NCBI GenBank assembly: GCA_000719695.1
Contig: JOHN01000005.1
Coordinates: 119,105 to 183,104 of the forward strand
Reading direction: 5' to 3'
Length of the DNA: 64,000 nt
Origin: Streptomyces sp. NRRL F-6131
GTDB lineage: Bacteria; Actinomycetota; Actinomycetes; Streptomycetales; Streptomycetaceae
Shown: piece by piece, positions 34,799 through 44,919 of the stretch
How positions within the stretch are numbered: the stretch's first letter is position 1
How the letters are laid out: every line of letters starts with the position of its first letter
Translations under genes and position numbers: made by a program
Notes under the pieces: generated by a model
What the model was told of the DNA's origin: nothing
The model's input: the letters and a program-made list of their open reading frames with translations, nothing else
Databases searched by the model: none

Positions 34799-35917
34799 TC
34801 AGGCCTTGGCGGCCGCCGCCGTCTTCTTCGCCGCGGCCGTCTTGGCGGCGGTCGCGGTGATCGGCTTGGCCGCGCCGTCGGCGGCGACCGCCGGCGCCTC
34901 GGCCTCGGCCGGCTCCGCCAGCTTGGGGCCGATGCCCAGCTTGCTCTTGATCTTGCGCTCGATCTCGTCGGCCAGCTGCGGGTTGTCCTTCAGGAAGTTG
35001 CGGGCGTTCTCCTTGCCCTGGCCGAGCTGGTCGCCCTCGTAGGTGTACCAGGCACCCGACTTGCGGATGAAGCCGTGCTCGACGCCCATGTCGATCAGAC
35101 CGCCCTCGCGGCTGATGCCCACGCCGTAGAGGATGTCGAACTCGGCCTGCTTGAACGGCGCGGCGACCTTGTTCTTGACGACCTTGACCCGGGTGCGGTT
35201 GCCGACCGCCTCGGTGCCGTCCTTCAGGGTCTCGATCCGGCGGATGTCCAGCCGGACGGAGGCGTAGAACTTCAGCGCCCGACCACCGGTCGTGGTCTCC
35301 GGCGAGCCGAACATGACGCCGATCTTCTCGCGCAGCTGGTTGATGAAGATCGCGGTGGTGTTCGACTGGTTCAGCGCACCGGCGATCTTCCGCAGCGCCT
35401 GGCTCATCAGACGGGCCTGCAGACCGACGTGCGAGTCACCCATCTCGCCCTCGATCTCCGCGCGCGGGACCAGCGCCGCCACGGAGTCGATGATCACCAG
35501 GTCGATCGCGCCGGAGCGGATCAGCATGTCGGTGATCTCCAGGGCCTGCTCACCGGTGTCCGGCTGGCTGACCAGCAGGGCGTCGGTGTCCACGCCGAGC
35601 TTCTTGGCGTACTCGGGGTCGAGCGCGTGCTCCGCGTCGACGAAGGCGACCGTGCCGCCGGCCCGCTGGGCGTTGGCCGCCAGGTGCAGGGTCAGCGTGG
35701 TCTTGCCGGAGGACTCGGGGCCGTAGATCTCGATCACACGGCCGCGCGGGATGCCGCCGACCCCGAGCGCGACGTCCAGGGCGGTGGAACCGGTGGAGAT
35801 CACCTCGACCGGCTCGTTCGCCTTCTCGCCGAGGCGCATCACCGAGCCCTTGCCGAACTGTCGCTCGATCTGGGCGAGTGCCGTCTCAAGGGCCTTCTCG
35901 CGGTCCGTACCTGCCAT
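34799..35917 (-). CDS. recA: Recombinase RecA
   Basis: Strand-exchange protein and co-protease for LexA, 372 residues. Walker A is [10 protein letters not shown] near 68, Walker [23 protein letters not shown] near 142, and loop L2 [21 protein letters not shown]. The C-terminus carries an Ala/Lys-rich tail typical of actinobacterial RecA. The ATG at 35917 starts [10 protein letters not shown]; upstream in-frame codons would run into the promoter. SOS control is visible upstream, and recX follows 4 nt downstream. Confidence 0.98.
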   Translation of the reverse strand: MAGTDREKALETALAQIERQFGKGSVMRLGEKANEPVEVISTGSTALDVALGVGGIPRGRVIEIYGPESSGKTTLTLHLAANAQRAGGTVAFVDAEHALDPEYAKKLGVDTDALLVSQPDTGEQALEITDMLIRSGAIDLVIIDSVAALVPRAEIEGEMGDSHVGLQARLMSQALRKIAGALNQSNTTAIFINQLREKIGVMFGSPETTTGGRALKFYASVRLDIRRIETLKDGTEAVGNRTRVKVVKNKVAAPFKQAEFDILYGVGISREGGLIDMGVEHGFIRKSGAWYTYEGDQLGQGKENARNFLKDNPQLADEIERKIKSKLGIGPKLAEPAEAEAPAVAADGAAKPITATAAKTAAAKKTAAAAKA

Positions 35918-36026
35918 GGCTTCCACCCTCGGGTTCTGTGCTGTGCGCTTCATCGTCCTCGACGCTACTGCGTCCCACCGACAATCGGCCCCGACCGGGC
36001 TCTGCCTGGGGAAAACTCTGCGCCGG

Positions 36027-36055
36027 AGAGTACAAAGAACAAGTGTTCGAATCAA
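36027..36055 (-). promoter_or_regulatory. recA promoter with embedded SOS box
   Basis: TTGATT (36050-36055), a 17-bp spacer and TACTCT (36027-36032) form a strong vegetative promoter reading toward recA. The spacer holds GAACAAGTGTTC (36037-36048), i.e. GAAC-N4-GTTC, matching 13 of 14 positions of CGAACRNRYGTTYG. LexA bound there would occlude RNA polymerase. Confidence 0.82.
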
Positions 36056-36071
36056 GCCGGAAGCCTTCGTC

Positions 36072-37379
36072 CTACTTCCGCCCGGAGTCCCCGCCGACCA
36101 TCCGCCGCAGCCGGCGGGCCGCCTCCCGCCGCAGCTCCCGACGCTGCCGGCGCTGCTCGCCGCGGTCGATCCGCGGGTCGGTGGCCACCTCGTAGCGGCG
36201 CACGTACGTCCCGACGAAGCCCTGCAGGGTGGCCGCCGCCGGGATCGCGATCAGCGCGCCGACCGCGCCGAGCAGCGCCGCCCCCGCGATCACCGAGCCG
36301 AACGCCACCGCCGGGTGCACGTCGACCGTCCGCGCGGTGATCCGCGGGTGCAGCAGGTAGTTCTCGATCTGCTGGTAGACCACCACGAACACCAGCACCC
36401 AGACCGCGTCCACCGGCTGCGGCGTGGTCAGCGCCACCAGCACCGGCAGCGCCCCGGCGAGGTAGGTGCCGATGGTCGGCACGAACTGCGACATGACGCC
36501 GACCCAGACCGCGAGCGCGGCCGCGTACGGCAGGTCCAGCAGCGCGAACATCACCCAGTGCGCGAGCGCCGAGGCGACCGCGAGCAGGGCCCGCGAGTAG
36601 AGGTAGCCGCCGGTCTTGGCCAGCGCGATCTCCCAGGCCCGCAGCACCTCGGCCTGCTTGGCGGGCGGCAGCATCGAACAGACGGTCCGTCGCACCCGGG
36701 GCCCGTCGGCGGTGAAGTAGAAGGTGAAGAGGCCGACGGTGAACGCCTGGAAGAGCCCGCCGAGCAGGGTCGAGGAGACGCCCCAGATGTTGTCCGCGGC
36801 CTGCTGGGCGTAGGTCTCGATCGCGCCGGAGTCCTTGAGCAGCTTCTTCTGCAGCTCGTCCAGCGAGAGGTCCTGCTGGAAGGTGCGGTTGATCCAGGCG
36901 ATCAGGTTGTCCAGCAGGTGCGGGAGGTCGCCCGCGATCTTCGCGACCTGGTCGACCAGCAGGGTGCCGAGCGCCGTCAGGAAGCCGGCCACCGCGACCG
37001 CCAGCGCGACGAAGACCAGGAAGGTCCCGACGCCCCGGCGCACCCCGCGGGCCGCCAGCCGGTCCACCGCCGGCTCCAGCGCCAGCGAGAGGAAGAAGGA
37101 GACCAGCAGCATCACGAAGAGGTCGATCAGCTGGTGGAAGGCCCAGTCGGCGAGCTGGAACAGCCCGACCAGCGCCAGGGCGAGCACCATCGCCCGCGGC
37201 AGCCAGGGCGGCATCCCGGAGCCCCAGAGGCCGTCACCCGCGGTCCGGCCCGCCGCCGGACCCGAGGGCGGGGCGGGCGGGGAGGCGGGCGGAGGGCCCG
37301 CGGCCTCGTCGGCGACCTGCGCCGACCTGTCCGAATTCTGCTGTTCTGCGCTGCTTGCCACCCGCACAGTTTGACCCAT
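36072..37379 (-). CDS. AI-2E family transporter (PerM/YdiK-like membrane protein)
   Basis: Multi-pass membrane protein of 435 residues from the AI-2E exporter family; the substrate of most members is unknown. A disordered Pro/Ala N-terminus (~50 residues) precedes about seven to eight hydrophobic helices. Family features are [25 protein letters not shown] near 84 cut by a loop, [14 protein letters not shown] and [14 protein letters not shown] near 302, plus [12 protein letters not shown] near 340. A basic tail closes it. No ribosome-binding site is clear; the ATG at 37379 is a best guess, and a further ATG at 37400 is possible. recA follows 154 nt downstream with its own promoter. Confidence 0.85.
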   Translation of the reverse strand: MGQTVRVASSAEQQNSDRSAQVADEAAGPPPASPPAPPSGPAAGRTAGDGLWGSGMPPWLPRAMVLALALVGLFQLADWAFHQLIDLFVMLLVSFFLSLALEPAVDRLAARGVRRGVGTFLVFVALAVAVAGFLTALGTLLVDQVAKIAGDLPHLLDNLIAWINRTFQQDLSLDELQKKLLKDSGAIETYAQQAADNIWGVSSTLLGGLFQAFTVGLFTFYFTADGPRVRRTVCSMLPPAKQAEVLRAWEIALAKTGGYLYSRALLAVASALAHWVMFALLDLPYAAALAVWVGVMSQFVPTIGTYLAGALPVLVALTTPQPVDAVWVLVFVVVYQQIENYLLHPRITARTVDVHPAVAFGSVIAGAALLGAVGALIAIPAAATLQGFVGTYVRRYEVATDPRIDRGEQRRQRRELRREAARRLRRMVGGDSGRK

Positions 37380-37454
37380 GCCCGACGAACGTTCGAGCAT
37401 CGGTGGAGGGTTCTCCGAACGGGGGCCGGGGCCGGTCCGGCACCGCGCCGAGGG

Positions 37455-37649
37455 TCAGCGGAGCACCGCGGAGACGCCCTGGGTGTCGCAGACCACCCGC
37501 CAGACGTCCTTGGCCTCCCAGCCCGCCTCCAGCGCCTGCCGCACGGTCCGCCCGCCCAGCTCGCTCATCACGTGGTCGCTCGCGAACGACTCCGCGTACG
37601 CCCCGCCGAAGTGCTCGTCCATTCGCCGCCAGAACTCCGTCAGCCTCAT
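37455..37649 (-). CDS. DUF3046 family protein
   Basis: 64 residues beginning MRLTEFWRRMDEHFG, the hallmark of the small actinobacterial DUF3046 family often found next to recA or recX; function unknown. It has a conserved Trp and His (DVWRVVCD near 53). GATACT lies 7 nt upstream of the ATG and there is little Shine-Dalgarno signal, so it is probably leaderless. It lies 75 nt upstream of the AI-2E gene on the same strand and may be co-transcribed with it. Confidence 0.85.
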   Translation of the reverse strand: MRLTEFWRRMDEHFGGAYAESFASDHVMSELGGRTVRQALEAGWEAKDVWRVVCDTQGVSAVLR

Positions 37650-37691
37650 GCCCACCAGTATCCCGGACCGCCCCGGGGCCGTGCCGGGCCC

Positions 37692-38243
37692 TCAGGGCCG
37701 CCAGTCGGCGGCCGTCAGGGCGTACTCGACCTCGCCGTGCTCGCTGCCCGGGATCGCCTCCGGGTGGTCCTCGTGGAAGGTGCGCACGTACGAGAGCCCG
37801 GCCTTCTCCATCACCCGCCGCGACCCGCCGTTGACCGCCATGGTGTACGCCACCACCCGCTCGACGCCGAGGTCGGTGAAGCCCCGGCGGATCAGCGCCC
37901 GGGCGCCCTCGGTGGCGTAGCCGTGCCCCCAGGCCGGGCGGCGCAGCCGGTAGCCGAGCTCGACCTCGGCGCGGTCGCCGTCCGGCGGCCGGAACTCGAA
38001 CCAGCCGAGGAAGGCCCCGCCGTCCCGCTCCTCGGCGGCCCACCAGCCGAGGTCGCCGTACCGGCGGTAGTGGTCGAAGTAGAGCGGCAGCAGGGTGTCC
38101 TCGACCACCGCGCGCGGGGTCGGCCGGCCGCCGGAGAGGTAGCGGGTGACCTCCGGGTCGGCGTCCAGCTCCACCAGGGCGTCCACGTCGTCGGCGGTGA
38201 AGCGGCGCAGCACCAGCCGCTCGGTGGTGAGGAAGGCGTCCAT
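37692..38243 (-). CDS. GNAT family N-acetyltransferase (RimJ/RimL type)
   Basis: 183 residues with the GNAT fold of the RimJ/RimL branch: TERLVLRRFTADDVDALVELDAD at the N-terminus split over strand 1 and helix 1, RPAWGHGYATEGARALI as the acetyl-CoA loop near 105, and VMEKAGLSYVR near 150. The substrate cannot be inferred; members modify protein N-termini, ribosomal proteins or small amines. The ATG at 38243 has GAGGATCGTGGG upstream. It is followed by the DUF3046 gene after 42 nt. Confidence 0.88.
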   Translation of the reverse strand: MDAFLTTERLVLRRFTADDVDALVELDADPEVTRYLSGGRPTPRAVVEDTLLPLYFDHYRRYGDLGWWAAEERDGGAFLGWFEFRPPDGDRAEVELGYRLRRPAWGHGYATEGARALIRRGFTDLGVERVVAYTMAVNGGSRRVMEKAGLSYVRTFHEDHPEAIPGSEHGEVEYALTAADWRP

Positions 38244-38344
38244 CCCACGATCCTCGCCGGTCCGCCCCGCCGCGTCACCCGGTTTTCCGCCGACCCGTCG
38301 GATCCACGCCGTACGGCCGGACGCCGCCCGGAGGCGGTGCCCGG

Positions 38345-39973
38345 TCAGCGCGGCAGCGCCAGCGTCCCGGCGCCGTAGTACTCCCGGTCGCCGCAGGCGT
38401 GCGGGCCGGGCGGGCAGGCGGCGTCCGCCGTGGCGGCCAGCAGCGCGGCGAGCCGGTCGGAGTCCCAGTCCGGGTGCAGCGCGGCGGCCACCGCGACCGC
38501 CCCGGTGACGTGCGCGGCCGCCATCGAGGTGCCGGCCAGCGCGGCGTACCGGCCGCCCGGCCAGTCGGAGACCACCGCCCCCTGCGCGCCGCCGTCCGGA
38601 TCCCCGCCGGGCGCGGCGAGCGAGACCCGCCCGCGTCCGTGGTTGGTGTAGGCGGACGGGCGGCCGTCCCGGTCGACGGCGGTCACCGTGACCACGCCGG
38701 GCAGCTCGCCGGGCAGCCGGACGCACTCGGGACCGACGTAGCGGGACTGCGGCGGCCCGGTCGTGCGGTCGTTGGGGCTGCGCTCGTCGGCGCGGGAGGC
38801 GTTGAGGTCCTGCGCGTCGTTGCCCGCCGAGGCGACCACCACCGCGCCCTTGCGGCGGGCGTACTCGGCGGCCCGGCCGACCGCGGCGGTCAGCGCGGCC
38901 TGGTCGGCGTCGCCGGGGCAGTTGTACTTCCACGGGTCGGCGAAGTAGCTGTTGTTGATCGCCCTGGCCCCGTGGTCGGCGGCCCAGAGCATGCCGCAGA
39001 CGATGTTCTCGGCGTAGTACTGGCCGAGCGGTCCGAGCAGCCGGACGGCGGCGATCCGCACGCCGGGCGCGACCCCGCCGACGCCGCGGCCGTCCCGGGC
39101 GGCGCCGACGATCCCGGCGACATGGGTGCCGTGACCGCTCTCGCCGACGCCCGCGTCGGGGCGCCAGGAGCCGGTGCGGGCGTCGGGGCGGCCGTCGGCG
39201 CAGGAGGCGGAGCTCCTCGGGTCGACGGCGGCGCGCAGATCGGGGTGGGTGTCGTCGACGCCGGAGTCGAGGACGGCGACCAGCACCCCGCGCAGGGCCT
39301 CGGCGGCGGGGGCGTCGGGGCCGCGCAGGAGGTTGGGGGTGGCGTCCGCGCCCGCACCGGGGGCGGCGCCGAGCAGGGCGAGGTTCCAGGCGTCCTGCTC
39401 GGCCGGGTCGGGGACCGTGACGGTGCCGTCGTCCCCGCCGTCCCCGGCTCCGGCACCCGCGACCCCGTCCCCGGCCCCGGCCCCGGCCGCCGCGGCGCCG
39501 CCGGCCCGGAAGTCCCCCGCGCCGTCCAGCGGCCGGGGCGGTCCCGGCACCGGCGAGGTGCGGGTGGCGCCGACCGCGGCCACCCCGGGGCGGCCCCGGA
39601 CCTTCTCCGCGAAGCCCCCGCCCGCGTACGCGAGCACCACCCCGATCTGCGGGTACTCCTGGACGACCTGCCCGCCGGCCGCGCGGGCCTCGGCCGCCGC
39701 CCGGCCGGCCCCGTCGGCGTCGGCCCGCTCGGCCAGCACCAGGTAGCTGAGGTAGGAGCGGCCCGGCCCGGCGACGTAGGGCACCGCCCCGCCGACGACC
39801 AGCGCGGTCAGCAGCATCGCGAGCAGGATCCGGAACGGCCCCCGGGCCCGGCGCCGGGAAGCCCCGCCGGAACCGGCCGTCCGGACCGGCACGGGCGGCC
39901 GCACGGGCGGCCGGTCGGGACCGCGGCCGGGGACCGGGACGGGACCGCGGCCGGACGGGTCCGCCTGCGCCAT
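38345..39973 (-). CDS. Membrane-anchored subtilisin-like serine peptidase (S8)
   Basis: 542 residues. A cytoplasmic Pro/Arg-rich N-terminus precedes one hydrophobic segment near 48-68, a signal anchor or signal peptide. The region at 72-140 resembles an inhibitor-I9 propeptide. A Gly/Ala linker (150-185) leads to the S8 domain with Asp236 in VLDSGVDDTHPDL, His281 in GHGTHVAG and Ser483 in GTSMAAAHV. The oxyanion Asn is in VASAGND. Expected to act outside the membrane. No C-terminal membrane helix is present, so it is not a mycosin. Divergent from lhr across 201 bp. Confidence 0.9.
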   Translation of the reverse strand: MAQADPSGRGPVPVPGRGPDRPPVRPPVPVRTAGSGGASRRRARGPFRILLAMLLTALVVGGAVPYVAGPGRSYLSYLVLAERADADGAGRAAAEARAAGGQVVQEYPQIGVVLAYAGGGFAEKVRGRPGVAAVGATRTSPVPGPPRPLDGAGDFRAGGAAAAGAGAGDGVAGAGAGDGGDDGTVTVPDPAEQDAWNLALLGAAPGAGADATPNLLRGPDAPAAEALRGVLVAVLDSGVDDTHPDLRAAVDPRSSASCADGRPDARTGSWRPDAGVGESGHGTHVAGIVGAARDGRGVGGVAPGVRIAAVRLLGPLGQYYAENIVCGMLWAADHGARAINNSYFADPWKYNCPGDADQAALTAAVGRAAEYARRKGAVVVASAGNDAQDLNASRADERSPNDRTTGPPQSRYVGPECVRLPGELPGVVTVTAVDRDGRPSAYTNHGRGRVSLAAPGGDPDGGAQGAVVSDWPGGRYAALAGTSMAAAHVTGAVAVAAALHPDWDSDRLAALLAATADAACPPGPHACGDREYYGAGTLALPR

Positions 39974-40174
39974 GGCACGGTCTCCGCTCGTCGGTCCCGG
40001 CGGCCGTGCCGGAGCCGGCCGGCCGCAGGAGGTCTGGTCTCCGCAGGAGCATTACGGGTGTCTGAATCATCACCATATGATCGGTTTGTTCGCCTCGCCT
40101 TCCCGGTTGCCCCGAACGGCAGGCGTCCCCCGCGCCCCGGCCCCGTTGTCAGTGCCACCGGGCACCATGGGGGC

Positions 40175-43100
40175 ATGGCGACCGAGCACCCGACCCCGAG
40201 CCCGGCCGACCCGCTGGCCGGCTTCGCCCCCGCCACCCGGGCCTGGTTCACGGGTGCCTTCTCCGCGCCCACCACCGCCCAGGCCGAGGCCTGGCGCGCC
40301 ATCGCCCGGGACACCGACGTCCTGGTGGTCGCCCCCACCGGCTCCGGCAAGACCCTCGCGGCCTTCCTCTCCGCGCTGGACCGGCTCAGCAGCACCCCGC
40401 CCCCCGCCGAGCCCAAGCGCCGCTGCCGGGTCCTCTACATCTCCCCGCTCAAGGCCCTCGCGGTCGACGTCGAGCGCAACCTCCGCGCCCCGCTGGCCGG
40501 TCTGCGCCAGGCGTCCGTCCGGCTCGGCCTGCCCGAACCGGACGTCCAGGTCGGCATCCGCTCCGGCGACACCCCGGCCGCCGACCGCCGGCGCTTCGCC
40601 ACCCACCCGCCGGACATCCTCATCACCACCCCCGAGTCGCTCTTCCTGCTGCTCACCTCCGCCTCCCGGGAGGCGCTGCGCGGCATCGACACGGTGATCC
40701 TGGACGAGGTGCACGCCGTCGCGGGCACCAAGCGCGGCGCCCACCTGGCGCTCTCCCTGGAGCGGCTGGACGAGCTGCTCGACCGCCCGGCCCGCCGGAT
40801 CGGCCTGTCCGCCACCGTCCGCCCGGTCGAGGAGGTGGCCCGCTTCCTCAGCCCCGGGCGCGGCGCCGAGGTGGTCCAGCCGCCCGCCGCCAAGGAGTTC
40901 GACCTCTCCGTGGTCGTCCCCGTCCCGAACCTCGACGACCTGCCCGCCGCCCCCACCGTCGGCGGCGCCGCGGAGAGCGACCCGCAGCGCCAGGCGTCCA
41001 TCTGGCCGCACGTCGAGGAGCGGATCGTCGACCTCGTCCAGGCCCACCGCTCGACCATCGTCTTCGCCAACTCCCGCCGCCTCGCCGAGCGGCTCTGCAA
41101 CCGGCTGAACGAGATCGCCCTGGAGCGCTCCGGCGGCGCCCCGCTGCCCGAGGCGCACGGCCCCGCCCAGCTGATGGGCGGCTCCGGCGCCGCCCGCGGC
41201 GCCCCATCGGTGATCGCCCGCGCCCACCACGGCTCGGTCTCCAAGGAGCAGCGCGCCGTCGTCGAGGAGGAGCTCAAGGCCGGGCGGCTGCCCGCCGTGG
41301 TCGCCACCTCCAGCCTGGAGCTGGGCATCGACATGGGCGCCGTCGAGCTGGTGGTCCAGGTCGAGTCGCCGCCCTCGGTGGCCTCCGGCCTCCAGCGGGT
41401 CGGGCGGGCCGGCCACCAGGTCGGCGCCGTCTCCACCGGCGTCGTCTTCCCCAAGTACCGGGGCGACCTCGTCCAGTCCGCCGTGGTCACCGAGCGGATG
41501 CGGGCCGGCCGGATCGAGGCGCTGCGCGTCCCGCGCAACCCGCTCGACGTCCTCGCCCAGCAACTGGTCGCGATGACCGGGATGGACACCTGGCAGGTCG
41601 ACGAGCTGCTCACCCTGGTCCGCCGGGCCGCGCCGTTCGCCACCCTGCCGCAGTCCGCCTTCGACGCGGTGCTCGACATGCTGGCCGGCCGCTACCCCTC
41701 CGACGCCTTCGCCGAGCTGCGGCCCCGCCTGGTCTGGGACCGGGTGGCCGGCACCGTCACGGGCCGCCCCGGCGCCCAGCGGCTGGCCGTCACCTCCGGC
41801 GGCACCATCCCCGACCGCGGGCTGTTCGGCGTCTTCATCGCCGGCGCCGACCCGAAGAAGGGCGGGGGGCGGGTGGGAGAGCTGGACGAGGAGATGGTCT
41901 ACGAGTCCCGGGTGGGCGACGTCTTCACCCTCGGCACCACCTCCTGGCGGATCGAGGAGATCACCCACGACAAGGTGCTGGTCACCCCCGCCCCCGGCAT
42001 CCCCGGCCGGCTGCCGTTCTGGAAGGGCGACTCCCTCGGCCGCCCGCTCGAACTCGGCCGCGCCCTCGGCGCCTTCACCCGCGAGCTCGGCGCCCTCGAC
42101 CCGGCGGCCGCCACCGCCCGGCTCAAGGAGGCCGGACTCGACGACTGGGCCGCCGGGAACCTGCTCGACTACCTCACCGAACAGCGTGCCGCCTGCGGCC
42201 ACCTCCCCGACGACCGCACCATCGTGGTCGAGCGCTTCCGCGACGAACTCGGCGACTGGCGGATCGTCGTGCACTCGCCCTTCGGCGCCCAGGTGCACGC
42301 CCCCTGGGCGCTCGCCCTGGCCGCCCGGCTGCGCGAGAAGCACGGCCTCGACCCACAGGTCATGCACGCCGACGACGGCATCGTGCTGCGGCTGCCCGAC
42401 GCCGACCTGCTCGACCCCGGCTTCGACTTCGCCGGCCCGACCGCCAAGGCGGTCACCGACGACGCCCCGGTCGGCGCCGACGCCGCCCTGTTCGACCCCC
42501 AGGAGATCGAGCAGCTGGTCACCGACCAGGTCGGCGGCTCTGCCCTGTTCGCCTCCCGCTTCCGCGAGTGCGCCGGACGCGCCCTGCTGCTCCCCCGCCG
42601 CAACCCCGGCAAGCGCACCCCGCTCTGGCAGCAGCGCCGGCGCGCCGCCCAGCTGCTGGAGGTCGCCGCCGAGTACGGCTCCTTCCCGATCGTGCTGGAG
42701 GCCGTCCGGGAGTGCCTCCAGGACGTCTTCGACGTCCCCGGCCTGGTCGAGCTCATGGGGGACCTCGAGTCCCGCGCGGTCCGCCTGGTCGAGGTCACCA
42801 CCCCCGAGCCCTCCCCCTTCGCCCGCTCCCTGCTCTTCGGCTACGTCGCCCAGTTCCTCTACGAGGGCGACTCCCCGCTCGCCGAGCGCCGGGCCGCCGC
42901 CCTCTCGCTCGACTCCCGGCTGCTGTCCGAACTCCTCGGCCAGGCCGAGCTGCGCGAACTGCTCGACCCCGAGGTGCTCGCCGAGCTGGAGGCCGAGCTC
43001 CAGCGGCTCACCCCCGAGCGCCGGATCAAGGACGCCGAGGGGGTCGCCGACGCGCTGCGCCTGCTCGGCCCGCTCAGCGAGGCCGAGCTGACCGCCCGCG

Positions 43101-44860
43101 GCGCCGAACCGCTCTGGGCGCTCGAACTGGAGGCCGCCCGCCGGGTGATCCAGGTCCGGATCGCCGGCGAGCAGCGCTGGTCCGCCGTCGAGGACGCCGG
43201 CCGGCTGCGCGACGCCCTCGGCACCCCGCTGCCGGTCGGCGTGCCCGAGGCCTTCACCGAACCGGTCAAGGACCCGCTCGGCGACCTCCTCGCCCGGCAC
43301 GCCCGCACCCACGGCCCGTTCACCGCCGCCGAGGCCGCCGCCCGCTACGGTCTCGGCACCGCCGTGGTCACCGGCACCCTGCACCGGCTCACCGCCACCG
43401 GCCGGCTGGTCCAGGGCGAGTTCCGCCCGGTGGACGACCACACCGCCACGGTCGAGTGGTGCGACGCCGAGGTGCTGCGCCGACTGCGCCGCCGCTCGCT
43501 GGCCGCCCTGCGCCAGGAGGTCGAGCCCGTCCCGCCCCGCGCCCTGGCCGCCTTCCTGCCCCAGTGGCAGCACCTCTCCGGCCACCGGCTGCGCGGACCG
43601 GACGGCCTGCTCCGGGTGGTCGAACAGCTCCAGGGCGCCGCCCTGCCCGCCTCCGCCCTGGAGAAGCTGATCCTCCCGGCCCGCCTGAGCGACTACTCCC
43701 CCGGGCTGCTGGACGAACTGACGGCGGCCGGCGAGATCGGCTGGGCCGGCGCCGGCGCCCTGCCCGGCAAGGACGGCTGGATCAGCCTGCACCTGGCCGA
43801 GAACGCCCACCTGCTGCGCCCCGAACCCGTCCCGCCCACCGTCACCCCGGTGCACACCGCACTGCTGGAGGCGCTCAGCGGCGGCTACGGCCTGTTCTTC
43901 CGCCAGCTGGTCGCCCACCTCCCGGAGACGCCCGAGCCGGAGATCGTCGAGGCCCTGTGGGACCTCGTGTGGGCCGGCTTCGTCAGCAACGACACCCTGG
44001 CCCCGCTGCGTGCCCTGCTCGGCTCCGGCCGGACGGCCGGCTCCACCGCGCACCGCGCGCCCCGGGCCACCCCGCGCGGCCGCTACGGCGGCGCCGGGCG
44101 CCCCCACGGCCGGCTCGGCGGGGCCCTGCGCAGCGGCCCGCCGACGGTCGGCGGGCGGTGGTCGCTGCTGCCCCCGTTCGCCGCCGACCCGACCGTCCGG
44201 GCCACCGCCCAGGCCCAGGGCCTGCTGGACCGGCACGGCCTGCTCACCCGCGGCACCGTCGTCGCCGAGCGGGTCCCGGGCGGCTTCGCCGGGGTCTACC
44301 GGGTGCTCGCCGCCATGGAGGAGCGCGGCCGGGCCCGTCGGGGCTACTTCGTCGAGGGACTGGGCGGCGCCCAGTTCGCCATGGAGGGCGCCGCCGACCG
44401 GCTGCGCTCGGTCAACGGCCGGCTGGAGCGGGCCCGGGGCGTGGAGTGGCCGGCCGCCCCGTCGGCCGAGCCGCCGCAGGCCCTGGTGCTGGCCGCCGCC
44501 GATCCGGCCAACGCCTACGGCGCCGCGCTGCCCTGGCCCGAGCCGCCCGCCGGGGCCGCGGAGGCCGGGGGCAAGGCGCACCGGCCGGGTCGGAAGGCCG
44601 GCGCCCTGGTGGTCCTGGTCGACGGCGAGCTGTGCCTCTACGTCGAGCGCGGCGGCAAGTCCCTGCTGGCCTGGCCGGAGGACGGGGCGACGCTCGCCGC
44701 CGCGGCGGCCGCACTGGCCGGGGCCGCCCGGGCCGGGGCGCTCGGCAGCGTCACCGTCGAGCGGGCCAACGGCGAGCCGGCCCTCGGCTCCGTCCTCGGC
44801 GCCGCGCTGGAGGAGGCCGGCTTCCACGCCACCCCGCGCGGTCTGCGGCTGCGGCCCTGA
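40175..44860 (+). CDS. lhr: Large ATP-dependent helicase Lhr
   Basis: 1561-residue superfamily 2 DNA/RNA-DNA helicase. Walker A is VVAPTGSGKTLAAF near 52, motif Ia YISPLKAL, motif II ILDEVHAV, motif III GLSATV, motif V LGIDMGAVELVVQVESPP and motif VI QRVGRAGHQ. The winged-helix and beta-barrel region follows, then a long C-terminal domain of the actinobacterial Lhr type (about 850-1561), with SLHLAENAHLLRP and the terminal GSVLGAALEEAGFHATPRGLRLRP fold split by a loop. The ATG at 40175 (MATEHPTPSP) has only a weak GGGGG upstream; CACCAT at -6 suggests leaderless initiation. Transcript ends at a hairpin 11 nt past the stop. Confidence 0.95.
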   Translation: MATEHPTPSPADPLAGFAPATRAWFTGAFSAPTTAQAEAWRAIARDTDVLVVAPTGSGKTLAAFLSALDRLSSTPPPAEPKRRCRVLYISPLKALAVDVERNLRAPLAGLRQASVRLGLPEPDVQVGIRSGDTPAADRRRFATHPPDILITTPESLFLLLTSASREALRGIDTVILDEVHAVAGTKRGAHLALSLERLDELLDRPARRIGLSATVRPVEEVARFLSPGRGAEVVQPPAAKEFDLSVVVPVPNLDDLPAAPTVGGAAESDPQRQASIWPHVEERIVDLVQAHRSTIVFANSRRLAERLCNRLNEIALERSGGAPLPEAHGPAQLMGGSGAARGAPSVIARAHHGSVSKEQRAVVEEELKAGRLPAVVATSSLELGIDMGAVELVVQVESPPSVASGLQRVGRAGHQVGAVSTGVVFPKYRGDLVQSAVVTERMRAGRIEALRVPRNPLDVLAQQLVAMTGMDTWQVDELLTLVRRAAPFATLPQSAFDAVLDMLAGRYPSDAFAELRPRLVWDRVAGTVTGRPGAQRLAVTSGGTIPDRGLFGVFIAGADPKKGGGRVGELDEEMVYESRVGDVFTLGTTSWRIEEITHDKVLVTPAPGIPGRLPFWKGDSLGRPLELGRALGAFTRELGALDPAAATARLKEAGLDDWAAGNLLDYLTEQRAACGHLPDDRTIVVERFRDELGDWRIVVHSPFGAQVHAPWALALAARLREKHGLDPQVMHADDGIVLRLPDADLLDPGFDFAGPTAKAVTDDAPVGADAALFDPQEIEQLVTDQVGGSALFASRFRECAGRALLLPRRNPGKRTPLWQQRRRAAQLLEVAAEYGSFPIVLEAVRECLQDVFDVPGLVELMGDLESRAVRLVEVTTPEPSPFARSLLFGYVAQFLYEGDSPLAERRAAALSLDSRLLSELLGQAELRELLDPEVLAELEAELQRLTPERRIKDAEGVADALRLLGPLSEAELTARGAEPLWALELEAARRVIQVRIAGEQRWSAVEDAGRLRDALGTPLPVGVPEAFTEPVKDPLGDLLARHARTHGPFTAAEAAARYGLGTAVVTGTLHRLTATGRLVQGEFRPVDDHTATVEWCDAEVLRRLRRRSLAALRQEVEPVPPRALAAFLPQWQHLSGHRLRGPDGLLRVVEQLQGAALPASALEKLILPARLSDYSPGLLDELTAAGEIGWAGAGALPGKDGWISLHLAENAHLLRPEPVPPTVTPVHTALLEALSGGYGLFFRQLVAHLPETPEPEIVEALWDLVWAGFVSNDTLAPLRALLGSGRTAGSTAHRAPRATPRGRYGGAGRPHGRLGGALRSGPPTVGGRWSLLPPFAADPTVRATAQAQGLLDRHGLLTRGTVVAERVPGGFAGVYRVLAAMEERGRARRGYFVEGLGGAQFAMEGAADRLRSVNGRLERARGVEWPAAPSAEPPQALVLAAADPANAYGAALPWPEPPAGAAEAGGKAHRPGRKAGALVVLVDGELCLYVERGGKSLLAWPEDGATLAAAAAALAGAARAGALGSVTVERANGEPALGSVLGAALEEAGFHATPRGLRLRP

Positions 44861-44871
44861 GCCATCGGCTG

Positions 44872-44895
44872 CCACCGGCCGCTGTCGGCCGGTGG
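44872..44895 (+). terminator. lhr terminator
   Basis: CCACCGGCCG (44872-44881) and CGGCCGGTGG (44886-44895) form a perfect 10-bp stem with a 4-nt loop, 11 nt after the lhr stop. Confidence 0.75.
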
Positions 44896-44919
44896 CGGCG
44901 GTGGCGGCCGGCCCGGGAC

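Noticed and set aside
37383..37396. GAACGTTC dyad near the AI-2E start as an SOS box
   Set aside because: LexA needs four bases between GAAC and GTTC; here there are none.
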